A stretch of DNA of 64,000 nucleotides from Niastella vici (GCF_002077945.1 NZ_LVYD01000055.1:62001-126000); one strand, 5' to 3'. Positions 36,246-46,931 are shown, counted from the stretch's first letter. Notes: generated from the letters alone by a model not told the origin. Made by a program: numbers and translations.

Positions 36246-39200
36246 TTGATCCGTAGCATAATCGTGGTGATGATTGCAGCAGGCATTGGATTCGTGCGGC
36301 CTGCTGCTTTTTCTATGCCACGTGAAAACAAGAACCCATATCATTCGTTCCGTAATTTGCCCGATACAGCCCGTAAAGATACCGTGCCTGTTATCGCATT
36401 GCCGTATCCCATCAGCGACCGCCGGGGCGATTTTTTATCGAACCCCGGCAGGAACCCTTTTGACCTGCACACGCCGGCAAATGTGCAGGACTCCGTTGTG
36501 TATGATCCCAAAGAAAAAAAGTATTACATCCTGGAGCGCGTAGGCAATTCCTGGTACCGCAATCCTACCTGGCTTACCTTCGATGAAGTAATGCAGCTGA
36601 AGGCGCGTAAACAGGAACAGGATTATTTTCGCACGCGTTCCAATGTGAGCAGCATGCTCAATAAAAAAATGCTGCATCCGGATCTGGTCGCAACAGATAA
36701 TTTATTCAACCGCATTTTTGGTACTGGTAAAGTAGCGCTTAGTCTGCAGGGCGATGTAAACATTAAGGCAGGCTATCAGGGACAAAAAACCGAAAACCCG
36801 GCATTGCCGGAGAAATCCCGTAAAATGGGCGGTTTCGACTTTGACATGAACGCAAATATCAATGCCAATGCTTCCATTGGCAATATGCTGAAGTTGCCCA
36901 TCAATTATAATACGCTGGCGAATTTTGATTTCATGAACCAGTTAAAGCTGGAATATACGGGTACCGATGATGCCATCGTAAAAAAGATAGAAGCCGGTAA
37001 TATTTCCTTCTCTACAAAAAGCACCCTGATACCCGGGGCGCAATCTTTATTTGGCGTGAAGACCAGTTTGCAATTCGGTAAATTGTATGTATCGGGTGTA
37101 CTGGCTTCCCAGCGAAGCCAAACGCAAAGCATGAATATGCAAAGCGGCGCTGCCACCAGTACGTTTCAATTCAAGGCATCGGAGTATGATGAGAACCGCC
37201 ACTTCTTATTAGGGCAATACTTCCGGAACAACTATAACAAAGCCATGAGCAACCTGCCGGCTGTGAATTCTTCTGTGCAGATACTGCGGGTTGAAGTGTG
37301 GATCACTAACCGTACCGGCGCCACTACCAATGCCCGCGAGATCGTGGGGTTGGCCGATCTGGGGGAAGCCAGTCCGGCCAATGCCAATGTACATGCGCAA
37401 AGCGCGGCGCCATACCCGTACAACGATGCCAATGATGTGTACCGGAATATTGTCAACAGTTCGGGCGGGCGGCAATCATCGCAGGTGGTAAATATAATGA
37501 CCACGCTGGGCCTGCAACAATCAAAAGATTTTGAAAAGGTGTATGCCCGCAAGCTCGATTCTACCACCTATAAAATTTATCCGCGGCTGGGATTTATTTC
37601 ACTGAACCAGACCCTGCAGGCAAATGATGTGCTGGCCGTGGCTTATCAATACAGCTACAATGGCCGCATTTACCAGGTGGGGGAGTTTTCGCAGGATGTA
37701 CCGCCCGACACCACTACTGGGAATTATTCCGGAACGCAAAAAGTACTGATGGTAAAACTGTTGAAAGCCACTGCGCCCAATACGACATTGCCCCTGTGGG
37801 ACCTCATGATGAAGAATGTGTATTCGATCAGGATGGCAGGTGGCAGCTATATTTCCAATATTCAGGCTGATGGTTTTAGGTTGAACGTATTATACGATGA
37901 ACCGGGCAAAGGCAGTAAACGGTATTTGCCCGAAGGAGATAAAACCGGCGTGCCCCTGATCAGCGTGCTGAACCTCGACCGGCTGAACAGCCAAAGCGAT
38001 CCTTCGCCCGATGGTGTTTTTGATTATGTGGAAGGTTATACCATTAACTCAACCAGCGGGCTGGTGATCTTTCCCCTGTTGGAACCGTTTGGTCATGACC
38101 TCGATTCGCTGGCATTCCGCAACTCGGCCACTGTTGCGCAGCATTATTTGTACCAATCCCTGTATGATACCATAAAGGCGGTGGCGCAAACCTTTTCAAA
38201 TGTAAACCGCTATATCATCAGCGGTTCCGCCAAAGGGCAGGCGGGCGGCGATCTCTCATTAAATGCCCTGAATGTGCCGCAGGGGTCTGTAAAGGTGACG
38301 GCTGGCGGCACCACGCTAACGGAGAATGTAGATTACCAGGTTGATTATATATCAGGTTCGGTGAAGATCATCAACCAGGCGATCATTAACTCGGGCGTGG
38401 CGGTGAATGTACAGTATGAGAACAATGCGACGTCGGGCCTGCAGCAAAAGGGATTGCTTGGCCTGCGGCTCGATTATATGGCCAAACAAAGCGCCCGCGA
38501 ATCGCTTTCCATTGGCGCTACCATTGAGCGGTTGAATGAACGCCCCTTCTTTACCAGGGTAAGTTATGGCGATGACCCCATTCGTAACACCATGTATGGG
38601 TTAGATGTAAACTACTTTGCCCGGAGCCGCCAGCTAACCCGATGGCTCAACCGCCTACCATTTTACAATACAAAGGAAGTGAGCACCATTACCGGTTATG
38701 CCGAAACGGCTCTATTGCAACCCGGCCATGCCAAACAAATAGGGAAGGGGAGCGACGGTACCATTTACATCGACGATTTTGAAGGTACGGCCGGTAGCAT
38801 CGATCTGCGTTACCCGGTCACCAGTTGGGCGCTGGCCTCCACGCCGCAGGGTAATGGCCTTTTTCCCGAAGCCAGTTTAACGAATGACCTTTCGTACGGC
38901 TATAACCGCGCCAACCTGGCCTGGTATAATATTGAGACCAACCTGCAAAGCAAAACCACCACCGATAACCCCGTGCGCAGCTATGAGAACTTCAGCGACC
39001 CGCGCATTATGTCGATCATAGAGCAACAATTATTTCCGCAAAAGTCTTCTGAATACGGCACAACCCAACTGGTCACTTTTGACCTGGCCTATTACCCAAC
39101 TGAAAGAGGGCCCTATAATTTTGATGCAAGGGCGGGAAGCATCAACGATAAAGGACAATTGCTGAACCCCGAAAAACGCTGGGGTGGTATTATGCGGTCG

Positions 39201-42200
39201 ATCGATCAACCCGATTTTGAGAGCAGCAATATCCAGTATCTTGAATTCTGGTTGCAGGACCCATTTATTACCAATACCAGTAGCCGCGGCGGTAAATTAT
39301 ACCTTGATCTGGGCAGTGTTTCAGAAGATATTCTGAAAGACCAGAAGCGGTTATTTGAGAACGGATTGCCTTCTGCCAGTACAACTACCTCAACAGATAC
39401 TTCGAGGTGGGGAAAGATGCCCCTGAACTCCCTGCAGGTAACCAATGCCTTTAGTAATGAAGCGGCCGACCGGCCGTACCAGGATGTGGGTTTTGATGGG
39501 TTGGACGATGACAGCGAACGCATTCAGTTCAAAACCTACCTCAACGACCTGTCGGCCCGGTTTGGCGCCGGCTCGGCAGCTTACCAGTCGGCATACAACG
39601 ACCCCTCGGCAGATGATTACAAATATTATCGCGATGATTCGTACGACGCCAGTAAAACAGGCATCCTGGGCCGGTATAAACACATCAATGGCACCCAGGG
39701 AAATTCACCGGTGGCCAGCAGCAGCGACAAATACGCCAAAGCCTTTACATTGACACCCGATGAGGAGGATATTGATCACGATAATTCCATGAATGAGCTG
39801 GAATCGTATTTTGAATATGCGGTCGACCTCAGTCCATCGGCATTGACCACCGGTTCCAACTATATTACCGATAAACGCACTTTTACGTCTGCCGGCATAA
39901 CGCAAACCTGGTATCAGTTCCGCATTCCCATCAAAAATTATAAACAGGCAGTGGGCGGTATTACCGATTTCAAATCGATCAGGTTCATGCGTTTATTCCT
40001 GACCGGTTTCAGCGATTCGGTAGTGTGCCGTTTTGCTTCGTTGAACCTGGTGCGCAATTCCTGGCGTACGTTCGATTATAAGCTGGACACCACCGGTACC
40101 TATACCTCGCTGCCGGCTGCTTCGGCCACCACCTTAAATATAACCGATGTAAATGTGGAAGAGAACAGTTCCCGCACGCCGGTGCCCTATGTATTGCCAC
40201 CGGGCATTCAGCGGCAGGAGTCGTTAAGTAATAACAATGTTACGGTGTATCAAAATGAGCAGGCCATGAGTTTGCAGGTCTGTAGCCTGGCGCCCAATGA
40301 TGCCCGCGGCGCGTATAAAAACACTTCACTCGATCTGCGCCGCTATGGCAAATTAAATATGTTCATTCACGTGGAAGGCGCCGGCAGCAATGGCGCCATT
40401 GTTGACGGACAATTATATGCCGTTATGCGGTTAGGCAGCGACTTTATCAATAACTTTTATGAAATAAAGATCCCGCTACAAAAAACGAGCTGGGGCGCAA
40501 CGGCTGATACAGATGTATGGCCTTCCGTCAATGAACTGCAACTGACGTTACAGGACCTGGTGCAATTAAAGGTCCGCCGTAATAATGCAGGCGCGGCTAA
40601 TGTCTATTATGAAGAAAAAGAAGCCAGCGGGCGCATACTGGCGATTTATGGCAATCCTGGCCTGGGGCAGATTGAAGCATTTTTTCTCGGTGTTCAGAAT
40701 AAAGGCGATCAAAATGCCTGCGCCGAATTGTGGTTCGATGAATTGCGGTTGTCGGATATTGATGAAAAAGGCGGCTGGGCCGCAGTGGGAAAAGTGGATG
40801 TAAAGCTGGCCGACCTGGGTACGCTGAACCTGGCGGGTAGTTATAAAAGTTCGGGCTTTGGCACCATCGACCAGCACATCAATGAGCGGTCGCTGAATAA
40901 TAACCTGCAACTGGATGGGGCCACCAACCTCGAGCTGGGCAAACTCTTGCCAAAGAAGGTTGGTATTTCCATTCCAACCTATGCCGGCATTTCAAAAACA
41001 GTGAGCACGCCGGAGTATGATCCCTTTGATACAGATATAAAGCTAAAGCAAAAACTAAAAGGAGCAACGGCTGCCCAACGCGATTCCATATTACGGCAGG
41101 CCGTGAACACCACCCAGGTACGCACCCTGAATTTTACCGGGGTGCGAAAGATGAATACAACCGGAAAAAAGCTGAAGCCCTGGAGTATTGAGAACCTCGA
41201 TCTCAACTATTCTGTTACCATCACCGATCACCGCGATTCGGTAACAGAAAAAGACCTGCTGAAATATTATAAGGCGGGCCTCGGTTATAATTATACCTCC
41301 ATACCCACTTTTCTTACGCCCTTTAAAAAGTTGATCAAATCCAGGTCGCCCTGGCTCTCGATCCTGAAAGACTTTACTATTAACTTCCTGCCTTCCACGC
41401 TTGGCTTCAATGCTGCGGTGAACCGGCAGGTGGGTATTTATCAGAGCCGCAATATCGGGGCATTGAAGAACTACCTGCCCGAGAGTTACAATAAGTATTT
41501 CCGGATAACCCGAACGTATACCTTTCGCTGGGACCTCACGCGTTCACTGGCGTTGGATTTCACGGCCGACAATCATTCAGTAGTTGATGAAGACAGCGGC
41601 GCTGTTAATAAAGCGGAGATGTGGAAACGGTTCTTGAAAGGCGGCCGAAATACGTTGTATACGCACACGGCAGGCGCTACCTATACCTTGCCTTTAAGCA
41701 AAATTCCCCTGCTGAGCTGGACAACCATTCGCGCCGATTATCATGCCACCTATGGCTGGACGGCCGCTTCGCGCCTGGCTACGGCGTTGGGTAATACGTT
41801 GCAAAACACTTCGCAGAAAGGGTTGACGGCGCAATTCAATTTTACCGAACTGTATAATAAATCGAAATTATTGCGGGCAGCGCAAATGGATAATGCCGCA
41901 GCCCCTGAGCCTTCACCGGCAGGAAAGGATACAACCGCCGGCAAGCGTAAAAAGAAAGACCTACACCTGTCGCCACTGGCAAAGGGAATGTTGAATACAT
42001 TGATGGCGCTTAAGCAGGTGATGGTACAATATTCGGAAAATGCTTCCAGTACTATTTATGGGTTTATGGACAGTACCCAGGCATTGGGCATGAACGGGCA
42101 CAGCCGGCAACCCGGCTGGAAGTATGTGTTGGGTGGTCAGCCCAACGCTGCGTTTATTGATCAGCTGGCGCAAAAAGGATTGCTGTCGGGCGACAGTACC

Positions 42201-43403
42201 TTTAACTCCCCCAATCTGCAAAATTTCAATCAGCAGTTGACCGTGTCGGCGCAGGTGCAACCGGTGCGCGATCTGAATATCGATATCAGTATGACCAAAT
42301 CGTTTGGAAAGGATTTCACCGAACTCATCAGGGATACGCTGGGCAATGGCCAGTTCTCGCACCTTAATCAATACACAACCGGTTCTTTCAGTGTTAGCTA
42401 TGTATCGGTGAAAACCCTGTTCAATAAATCATCGGGCAGCAGTATTTCTTCTACCTTCCAGACGTTTGAAAACAACCGGCTTATTATTTCCCGGCGAATG
42501 GGCGGTAAGAATGGCTATTCGGGTACACAAACAGGTGATGGCTATTATAAAGGCTATGGAAAATATTCGCAGGATGTTTTGATCCCCGCCTTTTTGGCTG
42601 CCTATACAGGTAAAAGTGCCGAAAGCATTGCCCTCATCAGCAGCAGTAGCAGTAGCATGCGCAGCAATCCGTTTGGCGGTTATTTGCCCAAACCCAACTG
42701 GCGGCTTACTTATAGTGGACTTACCCGAATTCCCGGAATGGAAAAGATCTTCACCAGCTTTACGATCGGGCATGCGTATACCGGCAGCCTGAGTGTAGGC
42801 AGCTTTAATGCTGACCTTTCCTATAAAGACCCGTTGGGGTTAAATTATCCGGGGTTTATTGATACGGCCACCGGCAATTTTGTTCCTTATTATGCGGTGC
42901 CCACTATTACCATCAACGAACAGTTTGCGCCCTTGTTAAGCGTGGATATGCAACTGGTCAATAATATAGAAGCAAATGTGGAATACAGTAAATCGCGGCA
43001 ACTGAGCTTAAGTTTAACCGATTATCAAATGACCGAAAGCCGCAATACCCAGTTCACGCTGGGAGTGGGCTGGCGCAAAAAAAATGTGCCCTTACCGTTC
43101 AATATACAAATAGGTAAAAAGGCTGCGGCGTCCGGTAAAAAAGGGAATGATATTAAAATGCATTTGGACATGAGCATTGCCGATAATGAAACGCGTAACA
43201 ATTACCTCGACCAGGTAAATGCCATTGTTACCGGCGGGCAAAAGGTAGTGCGTATTCAGCCATCGGTAGATGTTGTGCTCAGCAGCCGGGTAAACCTGAG
43301 ACTGTATTATGACCGAACGCGTACCGTTCCAAAAATTTCAACATCGGTTCCCATCACAACAGTGAGCGCGGGATTGCAAATAAGGATAGTTCTGAATCAA
43401 TAA
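36246..43403 (+). CDS. sprA: T9SS outer-membrane translocon SprA
   Basis: A 2385-residue protein, matching the about 2400 residues of SprA/Sov, the giant beta-barrel channel through which T9SS cargo crosses the outer membrane. Family hallmarks visible are the N-terminal region (SPGAQSLFGVKTSLQFGKL-like, about 262-280), repeated barrel-strand segments, NIQYLEFWLQDPF (about 995), DEEDIDHDNSMNELESYF (about 1175), ELWFDELRLSDIDEKGGWAA (about 1494) and a C-terminal strand-rich region ending in an aromatic-poor VLNQ. The start is uncertain: no ATG precedes the hydrophobic segment, so TTG at 36246 is used; GTG at 36264 or ATG at 36270 would shorten the signal peptide. The secretion channel for the adhesins, protease and other cargo in this window is thus encoded in the same region. 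Confidence 0.93.
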   Translation: MIRSIIVVMIAAGIGFVRPAAFSMPRENKNPYHSFRNLPDTARKDTVPVIALPYPISDRRGDFLSNPGRNPFDLHTPANVQDSVVYDPKEKKYYILERVGNSWYRNPTWLTFDEVMQLKARKQEQDYFRTRSNVSSMLNKKMLHPDLVATDNLFNRIFGTGKVALSLQGDVNIKAGYQGQKTENPALPEKSRKMGGFDFDMNANINANASIGNMLKLPINYNTLANFDFMNQLKLEYTGTDDAIVKKIEAGNISFSTKSTLIPGAQSLFGVKTSLQFGKLYVSGVLASQRSQTQSMNMQSGAATSTFQFKASEYDENRHFLLGQYFRNNYNKAMSNLPAVNSSVQILRVEVWITNRTGATTNAREIVGLADLGEASPANANVHAQSAAPYPYNDANDVYRNIVNSSGGRQSSQVVNIMTTLGLQQSKDFEKVYARKLDSTTYKIYPRLGFISLNQTLQANDVLAVAYQYSYNGRIYQVGEFSQDVPPDTTTGNYSGTQKVLMVKLLKATAPNTTLPLWDLMMKNVYSIRMAGGSYISNIQADGFRLNVLYDEPGKGSKRYLPEGDKTGVPLISVLNLDRLNSQSDPSPDGVFDYVEGYTINSTSGLVIFPLLEPFGHDLDSLAFRNSATVAQHYLYQSLYDTIKAVAQTFSNVNRYIISGSAKGQAGGDLSLNALNVPQGSVKVTAGGTTLTENVDYQVDYISGSVKIINQAIINSGVAVNVQYENNATSGLQQKGLLGLRLDYMAKQSARESLSIGATIERLNERPFFTRVSYGDDPIRNTMYGLDVNYFARSRQLTRWLNRLPFYNTKEVSTITGYAETALLQPGHAKQIGKGSDGTIYIDDFEGTAGSIDLRYPVTSWALASTPQGNGLFPEASLTNDLSYGYNRANLAWYNIETNLQSKTTTDNPVRSYENFSDPRIMSIIEQQLFPQKSSEYGTTQLVTFDLAYYPTERGPYNFDARAGSINDKGQLLNPEKRWGGIMRSIDQPDFESSNIQYLEFWLQDPFITNTSSRGGKLYLDLGSVSEDILKDQKRLFENGLPSASTTTSTDTSRWGKMPLNSLQVTNAFSNEAADRPYQDVGFDGLDDDSERIQFKTYLNDLSARFGAGSAAYQSAYNDPSADDYKYYRDDSYDASKTGILGRYKHINGTQGNSPVASSSDKYAKAFTLTPDEEDIDHDNSMNELESYFEYAVDLSPSALTTGSNYITDKRTFTSAGITQTWYQFRIPIKNYKQAVGGITDFKSIRFMRLFLTGFSDSVVCRFASLNLVRNSWRTFDYKLDTTGTYTSLPAASATTLNITDVNVEENSSRTPVPYVLPPGIQRQESLSNNNVTVYQNEQAMSLQVCSLAPNDARGAYKNTSLDLRRYGKLNMFIHVEGAGSNGAIVDGQLYAVMRLGSDFINNFYEIKIPLQKTSWGATADTDVWPSVNELQLTLQDLVQLKVRRNNAGAANVYYEEKEASGRILAIYGNPGLGQIEAFFLGVQNKGDQNACAELWFDELRLSDIDEKGGWAAVGKVDVKLADLGTLNLAGSYKSSGFGTIDQHINERSLNNNLQLDGATNLELGKLLPKKVGISIPTYAGISKTVSTPEYDPFDTDIKLKQKLKGATAAQRDSILRQAVNTTQVRTLNFTGVRKMNTTGKKLKPWSIENLDLNYSVTITDHRDSVTEKDLLKYYKAGLGYNYTSIPTFLTPFKKLIKSRSPWLSILKDFTINFLPSTLGFNAAVNRQVGIYQSRNIGALKNYLPESYNKYFRITRTYTFRWDLTRSLALDFTADNHSVVDEDSGAVNKAEMWKRFLKGGRNTLYTHTAGATYTLPLSKIPLLSWTTIRADYHATYGWTAASRLATALGNTLQNTSQKGLTAQFNFTELYNKSKLLRAAQMDNAAAPEPSPAGKDTTAGKRKKKDLHLSPLAKGMLNTLMALKQVMVQYSENASSTIYGFMDSTQALGMNGHSRQPGWKYVLGGQPNAAFIDQLAQKGLLSGDSTFNSPNLQNFNQQLTVSAQVQPVRDLNIDISMTKSFGKDFTELIRDTLGNGQFSHLNQYTTGSFSVSYVSVKTLFNKSSGSSISSTFQTFENNRLIISRRMGGKNGYSGTQTGDGYYKGYGKYSQDVLIPAFLAAYTGKSAESIALISSSSSSMRSNPFGGYLPKPNWRLTYSGLTRIPGMEKIFTSFTIGHAYTGSLSVGSFNADLSYKDPLGLNYPGFIDTATGNFVPYYAVPTITINEQFAPLLSVDMQLVNNIEANVEYSKSRQLSLSLTDYQMTESRNTQFTLGVGWRKKNVPLPFNIQIGKKAAASGKKGNDIKMHLDMSIADNETRNNYLDQVNAIVTGGQKVVRIQPSVDVVLSSRVNLRLYYDRTRTVPKISTSVPITTVSAGLQIRIVLNQ

Positions 43404-43514
43404 ACAATAATCGGTAACCCGCTAGGTAGTTTTATTTATAGTTGCTATAACCCGCTAAAACGATACCCGTTTCCGGTAATGGGGTACGTTATATCATGGT
43501 AACCGTAACTCCCT

Positions 43515-44090
43515 ATGAGTAACCCATTGTTTAAAAAGATCAATATTTTCCTCAAAGTCAGTGAAGAAACCATCGACAGTTACTTCAATGCCAATGACCC
43601 GGCGCCCATTTACAAACGGCAGCTGAGCCAGGAATTTGAGGAATATATCATGAACCATGCTCCCAGTATTAAAAGATATTCCACCGTTACCTATAAACTA
43701 AACTGTGTGAACGAATCAGACAGGGAGTTTATAGACCCGCTGGTGCATGCCATACGACGGCATTTTTCCCTGAAGAAATCCATTAAAGAAGCAGAATTCA
43801 AAAAGTTTAAACGGCGTAACTGGTTTTTATTGGTGTTTAGCCTGTTGGTCGTGATGTTCTTTCAGGGTGTAATGCCTTATTTATTAAATATGGAACACCG
43901 AATACATTCAGCCTTCAGCAACGCCATCGACGTATTTAGCTGGGTAATACTGTGGAAGCCTATTGAAAAGCTCATCTTTTACTGGAATCCTTTCCTGAAA
44001 GAAATTTCCATATTCGATAAACTGATCAATGCACCTATAATAATAGTGGGAGAAAAAAAGGAAAAAATGGCTGTTGAGTATGCAGCATGA
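43515..44090 (+). CDS. Small membrane protein, unrecognised
   Basis: A 191-residue protein without signal peptide. Residues 1-100 are charged and mostly helical; one strong membrane segment (WFLLVFSLLVVMFFQGVMPY, about 105-124) and a weaker hydrophobic stretch (about 135-160) follow, and the tail is basic. No family is recognised. Its stop codon overlaps the start codon of the next gene by four bases (ATGA), so the two are co-translated and probably function together. Confidence 0.7.
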   Translation: MSNPLFKKINIFLKVSEETIDSYFNANDPAPIYKRQLSQEFEEYIMNHAPSIKRYSTVTYKLNCVNESDREFIDPLVHAIRRHFSLKKSIKEAEFKKFKRRNWFLLVFSLLVVMFFQGVMPYLLNMEHRIHSAFSNAIDVFSWVILWKPIEKLIFYWNPFLKEISIFDKLINAPIIIVGEKKEKMAVEYAA

Positions 44091-44785
44091 TAAGATATGC
44101 TTCCATATTATTAATGGTGCTGGTATTGGCGGGCAGGGCAGCCCTTGGTCAGTCGGAAGTTACCTTTGAACAATACCATGTTGTATATTCTGCGCCTCTT
44201 TCTACACAACCCTATTTATATATGCCGGTGTTGCATTATCTGCATCCTTCGAAATGGTATGCCGAAGCCCGGTATAATTATGAAGATGCGGATACGTATT
44301 CACTGTACTTTGGGCGGGCGTTCACCGGCGGCAAAAACCTGAACTATTCTTTTGTGCCCCTGCTGGGCGCCTCGGTAGGAAAGTACAAAAGCTTTTCAAC
44401 TGGTTTGAATATAGATATGGAATTGGATAAATTCTTTTTCTCATCGCAATCGCAGTATTCCCGGTCAACCAGTGTATATGGCGGAGATTTTGTATATACC
44501 TGGAGTGAGCTCGGTTATCAAAGCCTGAAGTGGTTGTATGCCGGTGTTGCAGCTCAGCATACGCACGTGTGGCAGGAAGGGCATGAACTGCAACCCGGGT
44601 TCATGCTTGGGTTTACGTTCAACCGGTTTACCGTTCCCATTTATTCTTTTGAACCGTTCAATAGTAATGGCCGCAACTTTATTGTAGGGCTTACCATGGC
44701 CTGGAAGCATTCAAAAAGAAAACAACCGGCATTCCCGGTAGTAAAAGGCGATGCCCGGCCTGCAAACGGTAATACTGCCAATTAG
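44087..44785 (+). CDS. Predicted outer-membrane beta-barrel protein, unrecognised
   Basis: This encodes 232 residues with a signal peptide (about 1-21, ending AALGQ). The mature part alternates polar and aromatic residues in strands of 9-12 residues (WYAEARYNYEDADTYSLYFG, NYSFVPLLGASVG, FIVGLTMAWKH), as in small 8-12-stranded outer-membrane barrels resembling the YaiO-type group. The last 25 residues are Lys/Pro-rich and probably follow the final strand. It is translationally coupled to the membrane protein upstream. Function is unknown. Confidence 0.7.
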   Translation: MIRYASILLMVLVLAGRAALGQSEVTFEQYHVVYSAPLSTQPYLYMPVLHYLHPSKWYAEARYNYEDADTYSLYFGRAFTGGKNLNYSFVPLLGASVGKYKSFSTGLNIDMELDKFFFSSQSQYSRSTSVYGGDFVYTWSELGYQSLKWLYAGVAAQHTHVWQEGHELQPGFMLGFTFNRFTVPIYSFEPFNSNGRNFIVGLTMAWKHSKRKQPAFPVVKGDARPANGNTAN

Positions 44786-44876
44786 TTGGTTAACTCCCTG
44801 TTAATACGATAAGCAATTTTACTTACAGCACTTATGATAAACCAGTAAATAGGAATTAGACAGGTGGAAAATTGAA

Positions 44877-44905
44877 TTTGCAGGTGATAGCCACCGTTAT
44901 TTTTG
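44877..44905 (+). promoter_or_regulatory. Bacteroidota-type promoter before the beta-helix gene
   Basis: TTTG (44877-44880), a 17-bp spacer and TATTTTTG (44898-44905) match the Bacteroidota pattern. The expected transcription start is about 50 bases before the ATG at 44961. Confidence 0.55.
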
Positions 44906-44960
44906 GGCCTGAAAAACCATTCTGAAACTATCATTATCTGATGTCCTAAAATCAACCCTG

Positions 44961-46745
44961 ATGAAACGACACCTTATTATGGCATTGGCCACCTTTTTTG
45001 CCCTGTATGCAAATGCACAAGTAAAGATCGGCGATAACCCCAATACAATTAATGCCAACTCCCTGCTTGAACTCGAAAGCACCAATAAGGGTTTTTTACC
45101 GCCCCGTGTAGCCCTGAACAGCACCGCTTCAGTTGCCCCATTGACCGGAACCGTTACAGCCGGTATGCTGGTATACAGCACCGGTGGTACCCTGGCCGAT
45201 GGCTATTACTACTGGAATGGCACTGCCTGGCGCCTGGTTGCTACCAGTGAACTCAATACAGTGACCAAATCGGCTACTACAACACTTACCAAGACAGAAA
45301 CCTTTGTACTGGCAAGCGGCGATATCACGCTCACCCTGCCTGTTGTTACCGCTTCTGACAACGGGTTAAGCATTACCATTAAAAATGTTGGCACGCATAC
45401 CGACCTGGTAACGGTTGTTGGCAGCAGCAGCGCTACCATTGATAACAAAACAACCAGCAAATTAACCCGCTACGGTGGAGTAACCTATGTTGCCAATGGT
45501 GGCAACTGGGTGATAAAAAATAAAGACAGGCGTTTGGAGAATGTACTGGATGTAAATGCCAACAGCAGCTGGACCACTTTGCAGGAAGCTGTTGAATACC
45601 TGAACGCACATATGTCGGCGCCTACTGTGGTACGGTTAGATGAAGAGACTTACCAGGTTGCTGCTACTTTAAATATCAACCTCTCGTACCCGGTTACCTT
45701 TCAGGGGCCATCGTATGGCCACTCTACCATAGCGGCCGCTAGCGGGTTATCGGGTAAGCCCATGTTCCGCTGTGCAACGGAATGTTATTTCAAAATGTTG
45801 CAGTTTGATGCCACTACATTATCTGGGTACGGCTCTTCGGCCAATGAAGATGCCATCCATTTTGCAGGCAGCGGCACTTATAACGAAATAAAGGATTGTA
45901 CATTCGACAGTTTTTATAAAACCATTTTTGACTCTACGAATGCCGAACTGTGGATCTTTGAAACAGATATCTCCAATGCCCAGCATAGTGGTCTTATGGT
46001 GCATGGTAATACGGCCGGCGTAACAGTGAAAGTGGCAGAGACCGATTTTATTCATTGTGCGCGGGGCATCAATCTCGATAAAGCAACCAGCGCCACTATT
46101 CAGTTTGCATCGGGCGGGTATTACAATGCCAATGCCACTGATACTGCCATAGTATATCACCCAACAACCTTCACCAGCTTTACCAGCATTGCCATTACCG
46201 GTAATTCCTGGAACAATGTGGGAAAATATATTGAAGGATTCGATTTTACCCGTACAGATGGCCGCGATGCCAATGCAATATTGGAAGGTAATGCCGGTAT
46301 GGGTGATAAAAAACCATATGCATATGTTACAGTATTGAACAATACTGCAAGCGTTTCAAATATTGCAACTGCCAATACCTGGGCCAAGGCCAACTGGGGC
46401 CCGAACACCACTTCCACCACCTGTAAATGGACGATAGTTGACAATAAGATCACCTTTCAACCAACTTATAAACGAAACGGCTGGTTCACGATCACTGGTA
46501 ACCTGTCTGTTGATGGTTCAAACCGGGTTGTGTCAATTGGTGTAGTAAAGAATAGCGCGAGCTCAACGAGATATGGAGAAACCACCATCCGTACCGGTAC
46601 GGCCAATCAACCATATCCCTTTGCGTTTGTGGTATATCTGGAAAATATTTCTCCAACCGATTATTTTGAAGTGTATGTTACCTCTTCATCGAACGGCGAC
46701 AACGTAAAGATCCAGGATATTCAATGGCTGGCCAATGCGCAATAG
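44961..46745 (+). CDS. Secreted protein with tail-fibre-like N-terminus and beta-helix body
   Basis: A 594-residue protein with a signal peptide ending ANAQ (residue 20). The N-terminus (KIGDNPNTINANSLLELEST, GFLPPRVAL) and the GYYYWNGTAW segment are of a kind seen in many Bacteroidota surface proteins with tail-fibre-like repeats. Residues about 190-440 look like a right-handed parallel beta-helix of the pectin-lyase fold (TTLQEAVEYLNAHMSAPTVV, then repeated short strands with N and G turns). The C-terminal 150 residues form a beta-sandwich-like end. There is no recognisable T9SS type A or B sorting domain, so how it reaches the surface, if it does, is unclear. The stop codon is immediately followed by a long GTCAATG repeat. 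Confidence 0.75.
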   Translation: MKRHLIMALATFFALYANAQVKIGDNPNTINANSLLELESTNKGFLPPRVALNSTASVAPLTGTVTAGMLVYSTGGTLADGYYYWNGTAWRLVATSELNTVTKSATTTLTKTETFVLASGDITLTLPVVTASDNGLSITIKNVGTHTDLVTVVGSSSATIDNKTTSKLTRYGGVTYVANGGNWVIKNKDRRLENVLDVNANSSWTTLQEAVEYLNAHMSAPTVVRLDEETYQVAATLNINLSYPVTFQGPSYGHSTIAAASGLSGKPMFRCATECYFKMLQFDATTLSGYGSSANEDAIHFAGSGTYNEIKDCTFDSFYKTIFDSTNAELWIFETDISNAQHSGLMVHGNTAGVTVKVAETDFIHCARGINLDKATSATIQFASGGYYNANATDTAIVYHPTTFTSFTSIAITGNSWNNVGKYIEGFDFTRTDGRDANAILEGNAGMGDKKPYAYVTVLNNTASVSNIATANTWAKANWGPNTTSTTCKWTIVDNKITFQPTYKRNGWFTITGNLSVDGSNRVVSIGVVKNSASSTRYGETTIRTGTANQPYPFAFVVYLENISPTDYFEVYVTSSSNGDNVKIQDIQWLANAQ

Positions 46746-46894
46746 TCAATGGTCAATGGTCAATGGTCAATGGTCAATGGTCAATGGTCAATGGTCAATG
46801 GTCAATGGTCAATGGTCAATAAATTTTTGGTGGCGCAAGATCAGTCATTATTTTAAAAATTCGCGAGTTATTCACCATTCACCATTCACGACTC
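46745..46894 (+). repeat. Heptad inverted-repeat element A3 with 11 left-arm units
   Basis: Eleven almost perfect GTCAATG units (46745-46821) start on the last base of the TAG stop codon. The core contains GGCGCAAGATC and TCGCGAGTTAT, and the right arm has three units of the complement of GTGAATG. Left and right arms therefore differ at one base per unit. Confidence 0.85.
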
Positions 46895-46931
46895 AAAACA
46901 ACTGTGATAACCATTTAACGAAGTTGATATT

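Noticed and set aside
36264..36272. GTG or ATG start for sprA
   Set aside because: Either would leave a shorter and weaker signal peptide than the TTG at 36246; kept as alternatives, not as the main call.
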